A DNA stretch of 64,000 nt from Ascarosepion bandense (GCA_037127315.1 JBBBDQ010000443.1:1863001-1927000); one strand, 5' to 3'; numbered from the stretch's first letter, positions 44,459 through 55,680 are shown. Notes: generated by a model not told the origin, from the letters alone. Numbers and translations: made by a program.

Positions 44459-46010
44459 ATCATGGCTTTCTACAATTTCTTGTCCTTTGTAGCTCTTAAT
44501 AACTTTTGCCTTTTTGCTATCTCTCTATAATTCCTGCTTCTCTGTCCATTCACTCAACCTTCCCAGGTAGGTTAAGTGTTGCTTTCCTCTATCCTTTCGT
44601 CTTCAACTTGTCCTGTGAGTATAACATTCTTCAAGCCTCTTTTCCTCATGAAAGAACTTAGAAATTTCAACTATCTCTTTCTGATGTTAAGTGTATGTCC
44701 TTTTTGTTTTCATTTTCTCTAAAGCTTTGTTTTTGCTCACATATTCAGTTCATGGTATTCACAGTATCCATCTATAGAACTCAATTTCTATTGCCTCAAG
44801 TCTCTTCTTCATCTGTGAGGAGATTGTCCAGCATTCACTGCCATATAGGAGGACTGATATTAAGCAACAGTTCAGCACTCTTTTTTTTGTTTGTTGCTTC
44901 AAGTCTCTTCTTCGTCTTTGAGGAGATTGTCCAGCATTCACTGCCATATAGGAGGACTGATATTAAGCAACAGTTCAGCACTCTTTTCTTTGTTTGTTGC
45001 TTCAAGTCTCTTCTTCATCTTTGAGGAGATTGTTCAGCATTCACTGCCATATAGGAAGACTGATATTAAGCAACAGTTCAGCACTCTTTTCTTTGTTTGT
45101 TGCTTCAAGTCTCTTCTTCGTCTTTGAGGAGATTGTCCAGCATTCACTGCCATATAGGAGGACTGATATTAAGCAACAGTTCAGCACTCTTTTCTTTGTT
45201 TGTTGCTTCAAGTCTCTTCTTCGTCTTTGAGGAGATTGTCCAGCATTCACTGCCACATACGAAGACTGATATTAAGCAAGAGTTCAGCACTCTTTTTTTT
45301 GTTTGTTGCTTCAAGTCTCTTCTTTGTCTTTGAGGAGATTGTCCAGCATTCACTGCCATATAGGAGGACTGATATTAAGCAACAGTTCAGCACTCTTTTC
45401 TTTGTTTGTTGCTTCAAGTCTCTTCTTCATCTTTGAGGAGATTGTTCAGCATTCACTGCCATATAGGAAGACTGATATTAAGCAAGAGTTCAGCACTCTT
45501 TTTTTTGTTTGTTGCTTCAAGTCTCTTCTTCGTCTTTGAGGAGATTGTCCAGCATTCACTGCCATATAGGAGGACTGATATTAAGCAACAGTTCAGCACT
45601 CTTTTCTTTGTTTGTTGCTTCAAGTCTCTTCTTCGTCTTTGAGGAGATTGTCCAGCATTCACTGCCATATAGGAGGACTGATATTAAGCAAGAGTTCAGC
45701 ACTCTTTTCTTTGTTTGTTGCTTTAAGTCTCTTCTTCGTCTTTGAGGAGATTGTCCAGCATTCACTGCCATATAGGAGGACTGATATTAAGCAAGAGTTC
45801 AGCACTCTTTTTTTTGTTTGTTGCTTCCAGTCTCTTCTTCGTCTTTGAGGAGATTGTCCAACATTCACTGCCATATAGGAGGACTGATATTAAGCAACAG
45901 TTCAGCACTCTTTTCTTTGTTTGTTGCTTCAATTCTCTTCTTCGTCTTTGAGGAGATTGTCCAGCATTCACTGCCATATAGGAGGACTGATATAACAAAA
46001 CAGTTAACAA
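44459..46010 (-). pseudogene. LINE-A 3' fragment containing a 103-bp array
   Basis: 44459-44790 is the LINE-A C-terminus and 3' end on the minus strand. 44791-45993 is an ~11.7-unit array whose unit encodes KKRVLNCCLISVLLYGSEC and WTISSKTKKRLEATN, the LINE-A segment following the RT domain. Upstream the element stops about 15 bp after the last unit (ETEKIVNCF), so it is 5' truncated. Confidence 0.88.
44791..45993. repeat. 103-bp tandem array, ~11.7 units
   Basis: Unit ttgcttcaagtctcttcttc, gaggagattgtccagcattc, tgccatataggaggactgat, ttaagcaacagttcagcact and a T-rich link. As 103 is not a multiple of 3 the frame shifts each unit, giving the staircase of 70-80 codon frames on both strands. None is a gene. 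Confidence 0.97.
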
Positions 46011-46471
46011 TCTTTTCCGTTTCTAACAAAATAGTATATATAATGAAACATTTATAGATATTTTGAGTAAACTTATATATGTAGATGTTCTTCATTTCAT
46101 GCACTTCTTTGGCTCTTGAAAAGCAAATTAGTCATAGTGCTTGACAATTTTCCATTTGAATTCTTCTCTTTCATGTTTATCTTCATATCACTCTTTATAG
46201 ATACAGGAATCTTTGAATCTTTGGACAGGAATCTTTGGATAAGAAACTTCCTGTCAATTCAGTTTCTATATTTTTTATTCTTTAAATATACAAGTTAACT
46301 AACTCTTGGATTTTCTTTTAGCATCTTAAATGCGCAAGATAGATACAATATTCTTTCACTTTTTATATATTTGCAAAAATTTTACTTTAACCCATTTGGC
46401 ACCTCAGTATTGGGTAACGGTAAATAAGTTTAGTATAAATAGCAATTACAACCAAGTAGCTTTTTTTTTTT

Positions 46472-46830
46472 TTAATAATCATTTCACCCCAAGCATAACA
46501 GTGTCACTACTGGTGTCCAGGGGGGTTACAGTGAGGGAATAGAAAAGAAAAAAAAAAAGGAACAAGTTACTGGGGATGTTGAAGAAAGAATAAGAAAAAA
46601 GATAGGAATCAAGGAGAAAGAAGATGGCAGTTGACTTAGCACTTTTGGCAATTGTAGCTATCAGGAAAACAAGTATATGGAAGGGAGATCCACAGGTGGG
46701 AAGTGTGAGAAAAGAAACTGTTTAAGTAGAAGTAATGGTTACATTTGATTATTTTTATGGTAAAGGGGTGGGACCTAGATGCCAATCTAGTAGCATGAGT
46801 AAATTCATGCAATTGAGCCACTAAAGAAAG
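46472..46830 (-). repeat. LINE-B 3' end
   Basis: The minus strand ends tgttatgcttggggtgaaat and then gattattaaaaa. It has cacttcccacctgtggat-type and cattggcatctaggtccca-like blocks shared with the 13.2- and 42.2-kb copies. Confidence 0.75.
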
Positions 46831-46988
46831 AAGATTATGAGTTTGATCCTTATGCACACACTTTAAATAACCCAACAAGATTGACATATTGTGTAGTTTG
46901 ATTCTCACTGGGGACTCATTATGTCACCCCTCACAATGGTTGACATGTTGTAAAATGAACCAACCTAGCCTAAAATCATTGCAATGCG

Positions 46989-47275
46989 GCTTACGGCCAT
47001 ATCACGTTGAATACACCAGTTCTCGCTTGATCACCAAAGTTAAGCAATAGTGAGCCTGGTCAGCACTTAGATGGGTGACCGCTTGAGAATACTAGGTGCT
47101 GTAAGTTTTTAGTGATGAATGTATGTTGTGGTGCAGTGGATATCAGCTCAGAAAGAGAAATCGGTGAGTCGAGTTCGAATTCCAGTTGAATACCCTGCAT
47201 TCACTTAACCACAGGTATCCTTGGAAGAGATATTAATCTGTCCCTTTCCTCCAGTTATGGGTTAAATAACAGGGT
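46989..47275 (+). mobile_element. 5S-headed SINE, best copy
   Basis: 46989-47107 is 5S rRNA-like end to end (gcttacggccatatcacgtt, gatcaccaaagttaagcaat, gatgggtgaccgcttgagaa, taggtgctgtaagt). 47125 on is the tRNA-like part (ttgtggtgcagtggatatca, gagttcgaattccagttg) and the SINE-A front half to ttatgggttaaataacaggg. Three copies with the same join show a propagating composite, not chance. Confidence 0.85.
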
Positions 47276-48124
47276 AGGACTTGGGGACCCTGTCCTTAAA
47301 AACAAATCCCAATGAATCTTGATACTGGAAAAGGAAAAAGTATTACTAGACACAAAACTTATATAAAATCAACAATAAATTGTTGAAAGTAAAAGGTATT
47401 ACCGGAAATAAATAAATAAATACAATTTAGTTGGCATTAAATGACCTGCCGAGGTTGATTTACTATAAAAACAAAACGACCAACCCACCAATCATTGCAA
47501 TGGATTTTCACAGTAAATCATTTCCAGGCACTGCAACATCAAGATAATAAGACTCAATCTGCTTGACCATTACTACCAAGCATTGAGTTTGATCCTTTAC
47601 TAAGTGCCTATACAAAATTGAACATTAATAACCCCAAATGCACTGACATGTCAAAATAACATGCAAGCAATCAGCCATGCATCTACAGTGCCTTGATATG
47701 AGGGTAATGTGTTACAAGGCTAGTCAGTTTGGCCATTACAACTGAATTGTGAGTTTAATCCTCATTGGGTTCCCTATACAAAATTCAACATTAAATAACC
47801 TAAAAAGGGTCAACGTAAATTATAAAATCAACCAATCCCTTTTAATTCACCCAATTAATTTTTAACAGAAAAAAAAATTATTTTCCTCTCTGACAGTAAT
47901 TGAAATTGAAATCATTTTGGAGCTTACTCGAGTGATATCATGTCAGTGTTTATTTTTTAATTCTCTTGTCTATATTTCTGAGATGAAGTATTGTAACTGT
48001 TTACACTATGTACATTGTTCGGATTGTTGTCCTCATCTTTGTTGTCATATTCATGACATTTTGGCCATTGTATCCTCCAGCCTTCTTCAGGTGATAAACA
48101 TCGGAATTTTTAACTGAACATTTT
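47276..48124. other. Low-copy repeat blocks, no gene
   Basis: Three degraded blocks (near 47430, 47580 and 47750, and also 46850 outside) share ttgagtttgatcc and cattaaataacc-type motifs. Similar pieces lie at 49.2 and 54.84 kb. Confidence 0.4.
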
Positions 48125-48260
48125 ATTTAGTTCGCATATGGCCAAGTGGATAAAAGCATCAATTGAAGCAGTCCAAAAAGTGACTTGACCCAAAGAGTTA
48201 TGAGTTCAATACCTGGCCACGGCAGAGGGAACAAAAATTTGTAGAATTGAGTTTCTGAAG
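48125..48260 (+). mobile_element. SINE-C, tRNA-like SINE
   Basis: catatggccaagtggataaa (A-box-like) and tatgagttcaatacctggcc (B-box-like) with typical spacing for a tRNA with a long variable arm. Related reverse copies lie at 58.9 and 60.3 kb. Confidence 0.6.
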
Positions 48261-48349
48261 AGAATTAATTAAAAGTGTGATATCCAAAATAGGTATGTCA
48301 TACAGAATTAGAATAATCTGAATTGTTAATGTTGTATACTATCTGACCC

Positions 48350-48712
48350 CCGTAAGGCAGTGAATGCTGGACAATTTCCTTAAAGATAAAAAAATAGACT
48401 CAATGCAACAGAAATGTGGAAAAATTTGGATAGAATGGAAATGAAAAGGAAATTATTCATAACGTTTAGAAGAAGCAGTTGAAATTTCTGAGACCCGTAA
48501 TGAAAAATCTCATACCCACAAGGCAGTTAGAAGGAAGGAGAGTCAGAGGAAAGCAACATGTGACATACTTGATGTGCTTGAGCAAATGGATTACAAAGCA
48601 GGGTTTGTAAAAAATAACAAAAAGGCAAAACTTATTAAGAGATACAAGATACAGGAAGATGTTGAGGGCCATGATCACTTATATCCTGAAGGAACAATGC
48701 ACATAAAAAGCA
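48350..48712 (+). pseudogene. LINE-A 3' fragment
   Basis: From aggcagtgaatgctggacaa (the SECWTI position) through gaaggaaggagagtcagagg to atcacttatatcctgaagga and acaatgcacata, the end of LINE-A. Many frameshifts. Confidence 0.75.
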
Positions 48713-48799
48713 ACAACCTCACTAATATAATTTGTGAGCCATTGATGTAGTCATGATTTCAATGTTAATTGTAAGTTCTATGCTAATAATTTCTTTTGC

Positions 48800-49035
48800 A
48801 CTTCTCACTGAAGTAACTCTCTTCTAGGTATGGCAATAAGCTACTTCCAAGTCCTGGGTTTGACGATAAACTGCATCTGGCAGCAAGGTCTCTAATTGGG
48901 AAGTTTTGCGGAGCATGGAACCACCACTTAATTTCAGTGGTTTCAATGTCCACTCTGACCCAGGCTGGTAACAACTGTTAGGGTCCTAGCTATAGGCAAA
49001 TACTTAACTATTTACCCTTAGCTGGGACCCTAAGA
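48800..49035 (+). repeat. Interspersed repeat R, copy
   Basis: ataaactgcatctggcagca, agcatggaaccaccacttaa, ccactctgacccaggctggt, then an inverse-looking gggaccctaa end. Related blocks lie at 23.05, 50.3 (reverse) and 54.2 kb. Class unknown. Confidence 0.55.
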
Positions 49036-49239
49036 AAAAAAAAATAAAGGAACTTTTCAAAAATACAAAACCAGAAGACATCTTGAGTTTTCTAAAAAAA
49101 AAAAAGAAGAAAATTTTTCATCAAAATTTGACTAAAACAACCTTCTCACTATAACCAGACATTTAAAAAAAAACTGACCTAAGACACCCACCATTTTTGA
49201 CATTAAATGACCCACGTAAGTTGATATGCCGTTAAGCAT

Positions 49240-49425
49240 AACTCGTTTTCCTATCAACTACAATCTTCAAAAATTTAAATGCAATATTAATCTTCATTTT
49301 CTGTCTCCTGGAATCATATCATCTTTCCTCAATAACAATTACTCAGTTTTTTTTTTTGCTCTCACTAACCCCCTTTAGTCTTAGTGGCTTTATCGCTTTG
49401 TGTGGGGGGAAATGATTAAAAAAAA
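49240..49425 (+). repeat. LINE-B 3' end, degraded
   Basis: caactacaatcttcaaaaat, then a tail with aacccccttt, ttagtggctttatcgctttg and a gggaaatgattaaaa end. Confidence 0.65.
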
Positions 49426-50294
49426 AAAGGAGGTCAGTCGTCAACCATGAAAATAATATAAAGTAATTTGGTGACAAATTGCTTAGTGCACAATTTTCAA
49501 AAGACCTTTTGATTTTCTCCTCTTTATGAACAAGTAGACTGGATGCACTTAGCCTAACTTTAATGAAAATAGACAGTTTCTAGTGAAAGAGAAGCTAAAA
49601 TCAATTTTGTGTGATAATCAAATATCTGAGTTTAAAATTGCCAGACAAATAAGAATAAATATGAATTTAGAGGTCACCTTTTTTGTAGTCTTGAAATTCT
49701 AGACACAAAGTGTTCCCCAGTCTCCAAAGTTTGGAAGTTTGTTTTACAAATGATATGATTGCATCAACTGATGTATCATATATACACCAATATAATTAGA
49801 GATTTCCATACATTGTAATATACATGTATATGTATGAAGTGATACTTCTGTTTGATATATAAATGTATTTGTTTGTAATAAATAGACATGTTATATAGAA
49901 AATGACAGAAGAAAATTTAATCACTTTATAGAAGTTGTTTGCAGATATAGTCATATCAGATTTAATATTATGCATACGTAAATAGCCATGATTCTTTTTG
50001 GTTTGTTTTGTTTTATGGCATATCAAATTTAATGGGTTATTTATTGCCAACAAGATTTTTACAATAGATTTGTATAAATAGAATATATATTCTGTGTAAG
50101 AAATAAGTTTGTAGATCAGGTTTCATTGATGCATTTTTAAAAAATAGGTTTTTATCGAGAGTCAGTTGTATTCCAGGTATAGTTTTTTTTCCTTCAAAAC
50201 GTATTGCTGGTAATATTTTTTTCTTCAAAAATATATTCCTGAAACTTTTACTATAAAAGTCTATTTTTATACTTTCAAAGTGTTTTGATCCCAA
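49426..50294. other. No gene seen
   Basis: AT-rich. Minus-strand frames of 85 codons have no recognisable content. Confidence 0.45.
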
Positions 50295-50460
50295 TGTGGG
50301 GGTTAACTATTTGCCCATAGCTGTGACCCTAACAGGTGCTACCACCCTGAGTCAGGGTGAACCTGGGGACAACAGCAGTGGTTCCATGCTTCTCACAACC
50401 TCCCAATCAGAGGTTTTGCTACCAGATTCAGTTTATCGCCCTACACAGGACCTGATTTTG
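50295..50460 (-). repeat. Interspersed repeat R, copy (reverse)
   Basis: gggttaactatttgcccata, ccctgagtcagggtgaacct, tccatgcttctcacaacctc, accagattcagtttatcgcc: the inverse order of 48.8 kb. Confidence 0.6.
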
Positions 50461-50634
50461 TTTTTTTGGTAAGACTGGGATTAATCTCAAACAATTTAAA
50501 TTGTGTAAATAATTGAAATATTACTAATTTAATTAATATAAATTCAATACAAGTGATATCACAAGCATTTAGCTTATTAAAATATTACTAATTACTATGA
50601 ATTTAATTTTTTTTGTATCTTCGTAAGAAAGGCA

Positions 50635-50850
50635 TTGCACTCAAACAGCTTTTCCCCAAGAGACACTAAAATCACCCGAGAGGATGCTTTCCAAAATATT
50701 CTTCTTTTAACCACTTCAAGTCAAATGTCAACTATTACTTATCATATTTATCTTGAAAATCTGCCCTTATTTTCCTCCTTCTACATCTATACAGTAATCT
50801 CATTTAGTAACACTACCTTGGGTGGCTCTTAGACCTTGTATTGGAAAAAT
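50635..50850 (+). repeat. LINE-C 3' end
   Basis: A frame with AFQNILLLTTSSQMSTITYH beside a GCFPKYSSFNHFKS reading in another frame resembles the CR1-like ORF2 end. ttgggtggctcttagacctt is the shared tail. Confidence 0.5.
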
Positions 50851-50997
50851 TTAGTAAAAGAAAAAAGATAGTTATTAGGTAAAATATTTTATTGTAAATA
50901 CAAATTATTTTAAAGGAAAATCATTATAATTCTGCTTGTTCTTTTATTAGTATATATGTTATGCTCTGCCAATACCTCGCCAATAATAGACTATGAG

Positions 50998-51192
50998 GAT
51001 CGGCTAGAAAGCTCATTCACGGACCAGGATATAACTGTTAATAGACACACTAGTTGGGTGACTAAAAGAGATACAAGTGTAACAGCATACAACAGCTGGC
51101 CAGCCAACTGTTTTACACTTGTATGCCTTAGTCTAGTAACTAGTGTGTCTACTTAAAGTTATATCCTGGTTGGCCTATGAACTTTCCAACTG
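50998..51192. repeat. Foldback element
   Basis: accaggatataactgttaat, agacacactagttgggtgac, atacaagtgtaacagcatac on the left; the inverse (tacacttgtatgccttagtc, taactagtgtgtctacttaa, agttatatcctggttggcc) on the right. Arms about 80 bp around ctggccag. Confidence 0.8.
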
Positions 51193-51773
51193 ACCCTTGT
51201 ATTCCATTTTAATTGGGAAGGAAAGATGCAAAAGATACATCAAAGATGCTGTTTGTTTTTAATGAGAAAAAGAAAAGAAAGAAATAAAGAGAAAATAGAT
51301 TAGGTGATAATGCTTTCATGTGTTTAATCTCTGCTTCTGAGAAATAGAAAAACTTGTCAATTTCTAATCTTTTCATTTGTACTGTTTTACTTCTTGAAAT
51401 AATGACCTGCATTCATATTTATGATTGTTAATACAATATTTTGTTGTTAAGCTGAAAAATTTAAAAATGCAATAAGGGAATTTCCATAGATATTTCAGTT
51501 GTGGAATTAGCAAAGAGTTTACTTGATCATCAATCTAAGAATTATACCAGGGAACAAATTTCAGTTGTTTTTTCTATTGAATTAGATTTGACAATTTAAT
51601 TTGGGTGGCAGTGAGCACAACTTTTTATTTGGTTTTGCTTTATCAGATCCTGATTTTGCTCAACAATGTTTGTCGTATTCAAAGTCTTTTTCCAGTTACA
51701 TATTACATATTACACAACTAGATTTTTATCTAGGTATTTGTACTTATTTTCATGGTTTTTTGTATTATGTTTA

Positions 51774-51776
<3 letters not shown>
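51193..51776. other. No gene seen
   Basis: AT-rich single-copy-looking sequence. Confidence 0.45.

Positions 51777-51812
<36 letters not shown>
51777..51812. repeat. (AT)n microsatellite
   Basis: AT repeat. Confidence 0.93.
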
Positions 51813-51814
<2 letters not shown>

Positions 51815-51924
51815 CTTTAAGCTCATTGCTCCCAGTGGTGCATAGACGAAAACGTAATCAATAACTTAGAGATATGAAAGTTTAGAAATAATTTTTAAAA
51901 AAGAGCTTAATAAGATAAAAATAT

Positions 51925-52335
51925 GATAACTCTCTTTTCCAATCTTCTCACTCTTTTTTTTATAATTTTTTTTTTTTCAATTGGAGCAGATAGACTAAAC
52001 TATCGCCCGATTCACATTCCACCCACATCTATTGAACAGGTGAAGAGACTCATCCCTTGTTCCCTGTTTAGGACGTGGTTTCTGGCTTTCTCTTTTCCAA
52101 TCTTCTCACTCTTTTTTTTCTTTTTTCTTTTTCAATTGGAGTAGACAGACTAAACTATCGCCCGGTTCACACTCCACCCACGTCTATTAAACAAGTGAAG
52201 AGGCTCATCCCTTGTTCCCCGTTTAGGATGTGGTTTTCGGCTTTCTCTTTTCCAATCTTTTCACTCTTACATAGCCCCCTGCACATCAGTGGCGTTACCG
52301 CCTTGCTCGGGGTAATATGATTAAAAAAACAAATA
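51925..52335 (+). repeat. LINE-B tail with 146-bp tandem repeat
   Basis: Units start near 51940 and 52080, and the last passes into catagccccctgcacatcag and gtaatatgattaaaa. Confidence 0.85.
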
Positions 52336-52418
52336 AACAACAATCCCCTCATCATTGCACTCTGTTCTGTGCTAGTTCATTAGCAGCAATGCTTTTATAA
52401 CTTGTCTTTTCTTTACAG

Positions 52419-52463
52419 TTAGTGGTTTTAACCTTACACAAACGTTTTTATTCTCTGAGCCAG
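52419..52463 (+). CDS. Candidate 45-bp microexon
   Basis: The acceptor (cttgtcttttctttacag) and the donor (CAG|gtaatc) are both strong and enclose 45 bp. Phase 0 gives LVVLTLHKRFYSLSQ and fits the phase left by the 38215 exon. A second frame is also open, so coding evidence rests mainly on splice-site quality. It lies between a LINE-B tail array and a SINE-A fragment and is not part of either. The function is unknown. Confidence 0.4.
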
Positions 52464-52509
52464 GTAATCCATATTCAGGTTGGTTTTGAATTCAGTTTTC
52501 CTTCTCCTA

Positions 52510-52680
52510 CGCTGGTTGCCACCCAAGGATATAGAACCCACTCTGTTCTGCTATTTATCCATAGCTTGGGGGAGAAAGAAGGATTCATACCTTTCCCAAG
52601 GGTATTAGCATGTAACTGGATGTAATAAGCTCGGCTCTCCAATTCCTCAATCTGATCAGCTATCCATTACTCCCCTGTGC
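52510..52680 (-). mobile_element. SINE-A, partial
   Basis: gttgccacccaaggatatag, cctttcccaagggtattagc and a worn B-box region (aagctcggctctccaattcc in reverse sense). It starts 46 bp after the 52419 microexon. Confidence 0.75.
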
Positions 52681-52865
52681 CTCTACATTTTCATCTGTAA
52701 CACCCAAAAAATATTTCAAATTTTATTTTTAACCAATTTTAATATTAGTAAATTAAAATCAAATTATCATAGAATTCTAGAATTTTCTCAAGTGTTCCAG
52801 TTTTCTGTAAAATATTTTAAAGGGACAACTAAAATATATAAAAGTTTCCAGAGTTAATCAACCAA

Positions 52866-52867
<2 letters not shown>

Positions 52868-52896
<29 letters not shown>

Positions 52897-53450
52897 GTAT
52901 CACCCTGAGCAAGGTGGAAATGCCACTGATGTGCAGGGGGCTACGTAATAGTGAAAAGATTGGAAAAGAGAAAGCCGGAAACCACATCCTAAACAGGGAA
53001 CAAGGGATGAGCCTCTTAACCTGTTCAATAGACATGGGTGGAGTGTGAACCGGGCGATAGATAGATCTATCTACTCCAATTGAAAGAAAAAACAAAATGA
53101 GAAGATTGGAAAAGAGAAAGCCGGAAACCACATCCTAAACAGGGAACAAGGGATGAGCCTCTTAACCTGTTCAATAGACGTGGGTGGAGTGTGAACCGGG
53201 CGATAGATAGATCTATCTACTCCAATTGAAAGAAAAAACAAAATGAGAAGATTGGAAAAGAGAAAGCCGGAAACCACATCCTAAACAGGGAACAAGGGAT
53301 GAGCCTCTTAACCTGTTCAATAGACGTGGGTGGAGTGTGAACCGGGCGATAGATAGATCTATCTACTCCAATTGAAAGAAAAAACAAAATGAGAAGATTG
53401 GAAAAGAGAAAGCCGGAAACCACATCCTAAACAGGGAACAAGGGATGAGT
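52868..53450 (-). repeat. LINE-B tail with ~3.7 units of the 146-bp repeat
   Basis: Poly(T) on the plus strand (the A-tail), then atcgtatcaccctgagcaag and three almost identical 146-bp units starting near 52960, 53106 and 53252, plus a partial. Units differ at very few positions. Confidence 0.92.
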
Positions 53451-53623
53451 TTTGAATTGGCATATGATTTAGTAAGTTTGTTATCGTGATTTAATAGTTG
53501 ATTTAGTTAGATATAATTTATATTGTACCTACTCATCTGTGTTTTTAGTTTAATTTCATAGATTGTAAGTACTTATTTCATAATAAGTTCCTGTTTAAAC
53601 CAAATTTTGTGTTTATATTTCAG

Positions 53624-53695
53624 ATTTTCTTGCATTCATATGAATTAAGGTCTTTAAGGTCTTTAAGTACCGTTACAAATTGGCAGAACAGTTAA
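53624..53695 (+). CDS. Possible terminal exon, very tentative
   Basis: A good acceptor (tttgtgtttatatttcag) opens a phase 0 frame of 23 codons (IFLHSYELRS, then LRSLSTVTNWQNS) ended by TAA at 53693-53695. It would fit the phase of the 52419 microexon. The frame includes a duplicated taaggtcttt motif, and I see no convincing AATAAA within the next 200 bases, so this may be chance. Confidence 0.2.
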   Translation: MFLHSYELRSLRSLSTVTNWQNS

Positions 53696-54164
53696 GAAGT
53701 TCAAATGCAAAAACAACCCTGATTCTTGTTGTTTGTACATAGAAATTTGACACTTCCACATCAACAAGAAAATATAACTTTGCAACAGTGAAAGCTTTAT
53801 ATCTGTTATTTATAAGTTATTTCAATTGTTTTAATGTAATTTTACTGTAGTTTGAACTGCTTCTATTCATGAAACTTTGAAAAAAAATTTAACACGTGAG
53901 TTCACTTTTTAGTCCTAATCTGAAAAGGCTGGAAAATAGCACATAGACTGTTGACAAGGATCATGACCTGATAGAGCCAAACCAAGTTGAAATTCATATT
54001 CACACCAAATAACATAGAATCAAGCATCAGATATAATTCAGTAAAATAGGTGTTCCCCTGTGTTAGCAGAAAATTAAAATAGGAAAACCATAAAATTTTA
54101 ACAAGTGTTTCTAGTATTATATTCTGACTTTTTCTCAAATTTCTTTCTTCAATGAGCTTATGAA
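53696..54164. other. No gene seen
   Basis: AT-rich. No clear polyadenylation signal. Confidence 0.45.
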
Positions 54165-54350
54165 CTTCAGCTTACCTGAAAGGTTTTGGGCATGCCAATA
54201 AACTACATCTGGCAGGCTGGCCTCTGATTGGGAGGTTGTGAGGAGCATGGAACCACCTCTTAATTGCTGTCGTTCCCAGGTCCACTCTGACCCGGAGTGG
54301 TAGCACGTGGTTAGGGTCCCAGCTATGGGTAAATAGTTAACCTCCAAATT
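54165..54350 (+). repeat. Interspersed repeat R, copy
   Basis: ataaactacatctggcaggc, agcatggaaccacctcttaa, ccactctgacccggagtggt, ccagctatgggtaaatagtt. Confidence 0.6.
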
Positions 54351-54434
54351 GGAGTCAAAACACTATGAAAAAATATATATATACACTTTTACAGAAATAT
54401 ATACATAAAAATAGACTTTTATAGAAAAAATATA

Positions 54435-54620
54435 CAGTGTAACCCTGATATAAGAGAGTTGTCAGGATTGGATAGATGTTCTCTTATATACGGGTTTCTC
54501 TTATATCGGGTTTGGTCTGTTTTATATACATTAACACAGGCTCTAATTTGGGGCCAGAGAAAATCTCTCTTATATCTGAGTTTCTCTGATATCCGAGTCT
54601 CTTATATCCGGGTTATACTG
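54435..54620. mobile_element. Short TIR element, pogo/Tigger-like ends
   Basis: 186 bp with inverted ends cagtgtaaccctgatataag and the inverse of cttatatccgggttatactg, flanked by TA on both sides (54433-54434, 54621-54622). CAGT...ACTG with a TA duplication fits the pogo/Tigger group. No ORF. Confidence 0.85.
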
Positions 54621-55099
54621 TACATTTTTGAAGGAAAAATTATTACCATAACACATTTTTGAAGGAAAAATTTATTCTCAGCAAAACATTTTTGAATACA
54701 AAACTAGGAGACATTTTAAGTTTTTTAAAATAAAAAGGAATAAAAACAAAAAAAATTTTCATTAAAATCTGACTAAATCAACCTTCTCACTATAATTGAA
54801 CATTAAAAAAAATACCTTAAAACCTCACGTTTTTGGCATTAAATAACCCACAGAGGTGTTGACATGCCATTAAACAAAACTTAAACTGAAACTTACCTGC
54901 CAAAATAAAATTATGAAAACTATATTGTTTGGATTATTGTTCTCTTCTTCACTGCTATGTTTACGACATTTTGTCCATTGTACGCTTCTGCCCTTTTCAG
55001 GTCTAGCACCTAAGAAGGCCGAAGCACACAATGACTGAAATGTCATAAACATGGCAGTAAAGATGAATCTAACAGTCCGAACAATGTAAATAGTGTAAA

Positions 55100-55680
55100 T
55101 ACTACCTCATCTCAAAAGTATAAACAAATATAAAATTATGGTTATAAAACATCTTAAAACAATATGGACATTGTGATCTACAAGTATCTGCATACACTGG
55201 TACCATGTAAGCCAGTACTACCTGCCACATGGTTGGGTCATCAGTGACTAAACCAGTTCCCTCACTAGGCTTTTCTGGTTTGGAGGATGGCTTAACAGGA
55301 TAAAAAAACCATACCTGTGAAAAGGTGGATGAACATTTTGCAGGATAAATGGCCATCTAGCAGAATAGGGAGAAACTAGGCTCCATAGTTATGGACACAA
55401 CCTATGCTTCCTCAACTGAAGAATGGAGAGTTCCTCCAATGGAATCAACAATTACATATCCATGACCGAGGCAAGCCTTCAAGCTGGATGACATCAGCTG
55501 TGGTTGACTTAACCTGGAGGGAAATGAGCTTTGACAGGTCTACTTGCACAGGACATGCTACACATGAAAGAATAACTTTCTGGCTTTCAAACCAGCTGCT
55601 TGGAGTGAACTGATCAAGTCTTCAGCTATGCAGGAACCTCACAACTACACCAAGCACCAAGCACCAAGTCATAACATAGA
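55100..55680. other. Unassigned, coding-like block
   Basis: Less AT-rich than the flanks. The minus strand has a splice-flanked frame (cttttcacag, then VWFFYPVKPSSKPEKPSEG, then TMWQ before a gtagta donor). A second minus frame reads KVILSCVACPVQ with DLSKLISLQV. The plus strand has a 69-codon frame (MLPQLKNGEFLQWNQQ). None is convincing alone. An old gene fragment or unknown repeat is possible. Confidence 0.3.

Noticed and set aside
44695..46104. Staircase of 70-80 codon frames on both strands
   Set aside because: 103-bp array in a LINE-A pseudogene; frames shift every unit.
46322..46413. Exon after ggattttcttttag
   Set aside because: Open in one frame but its phases do not fit either neighbouring candidate, and composition is AT-rich like the flanks.
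55100..55680. Mitochondrial insertion (because several breaks in a plus frame are TGA)
   Set aside because: TAA and TAG also interrupt that frame and no mitochondrial protein is recognisable.
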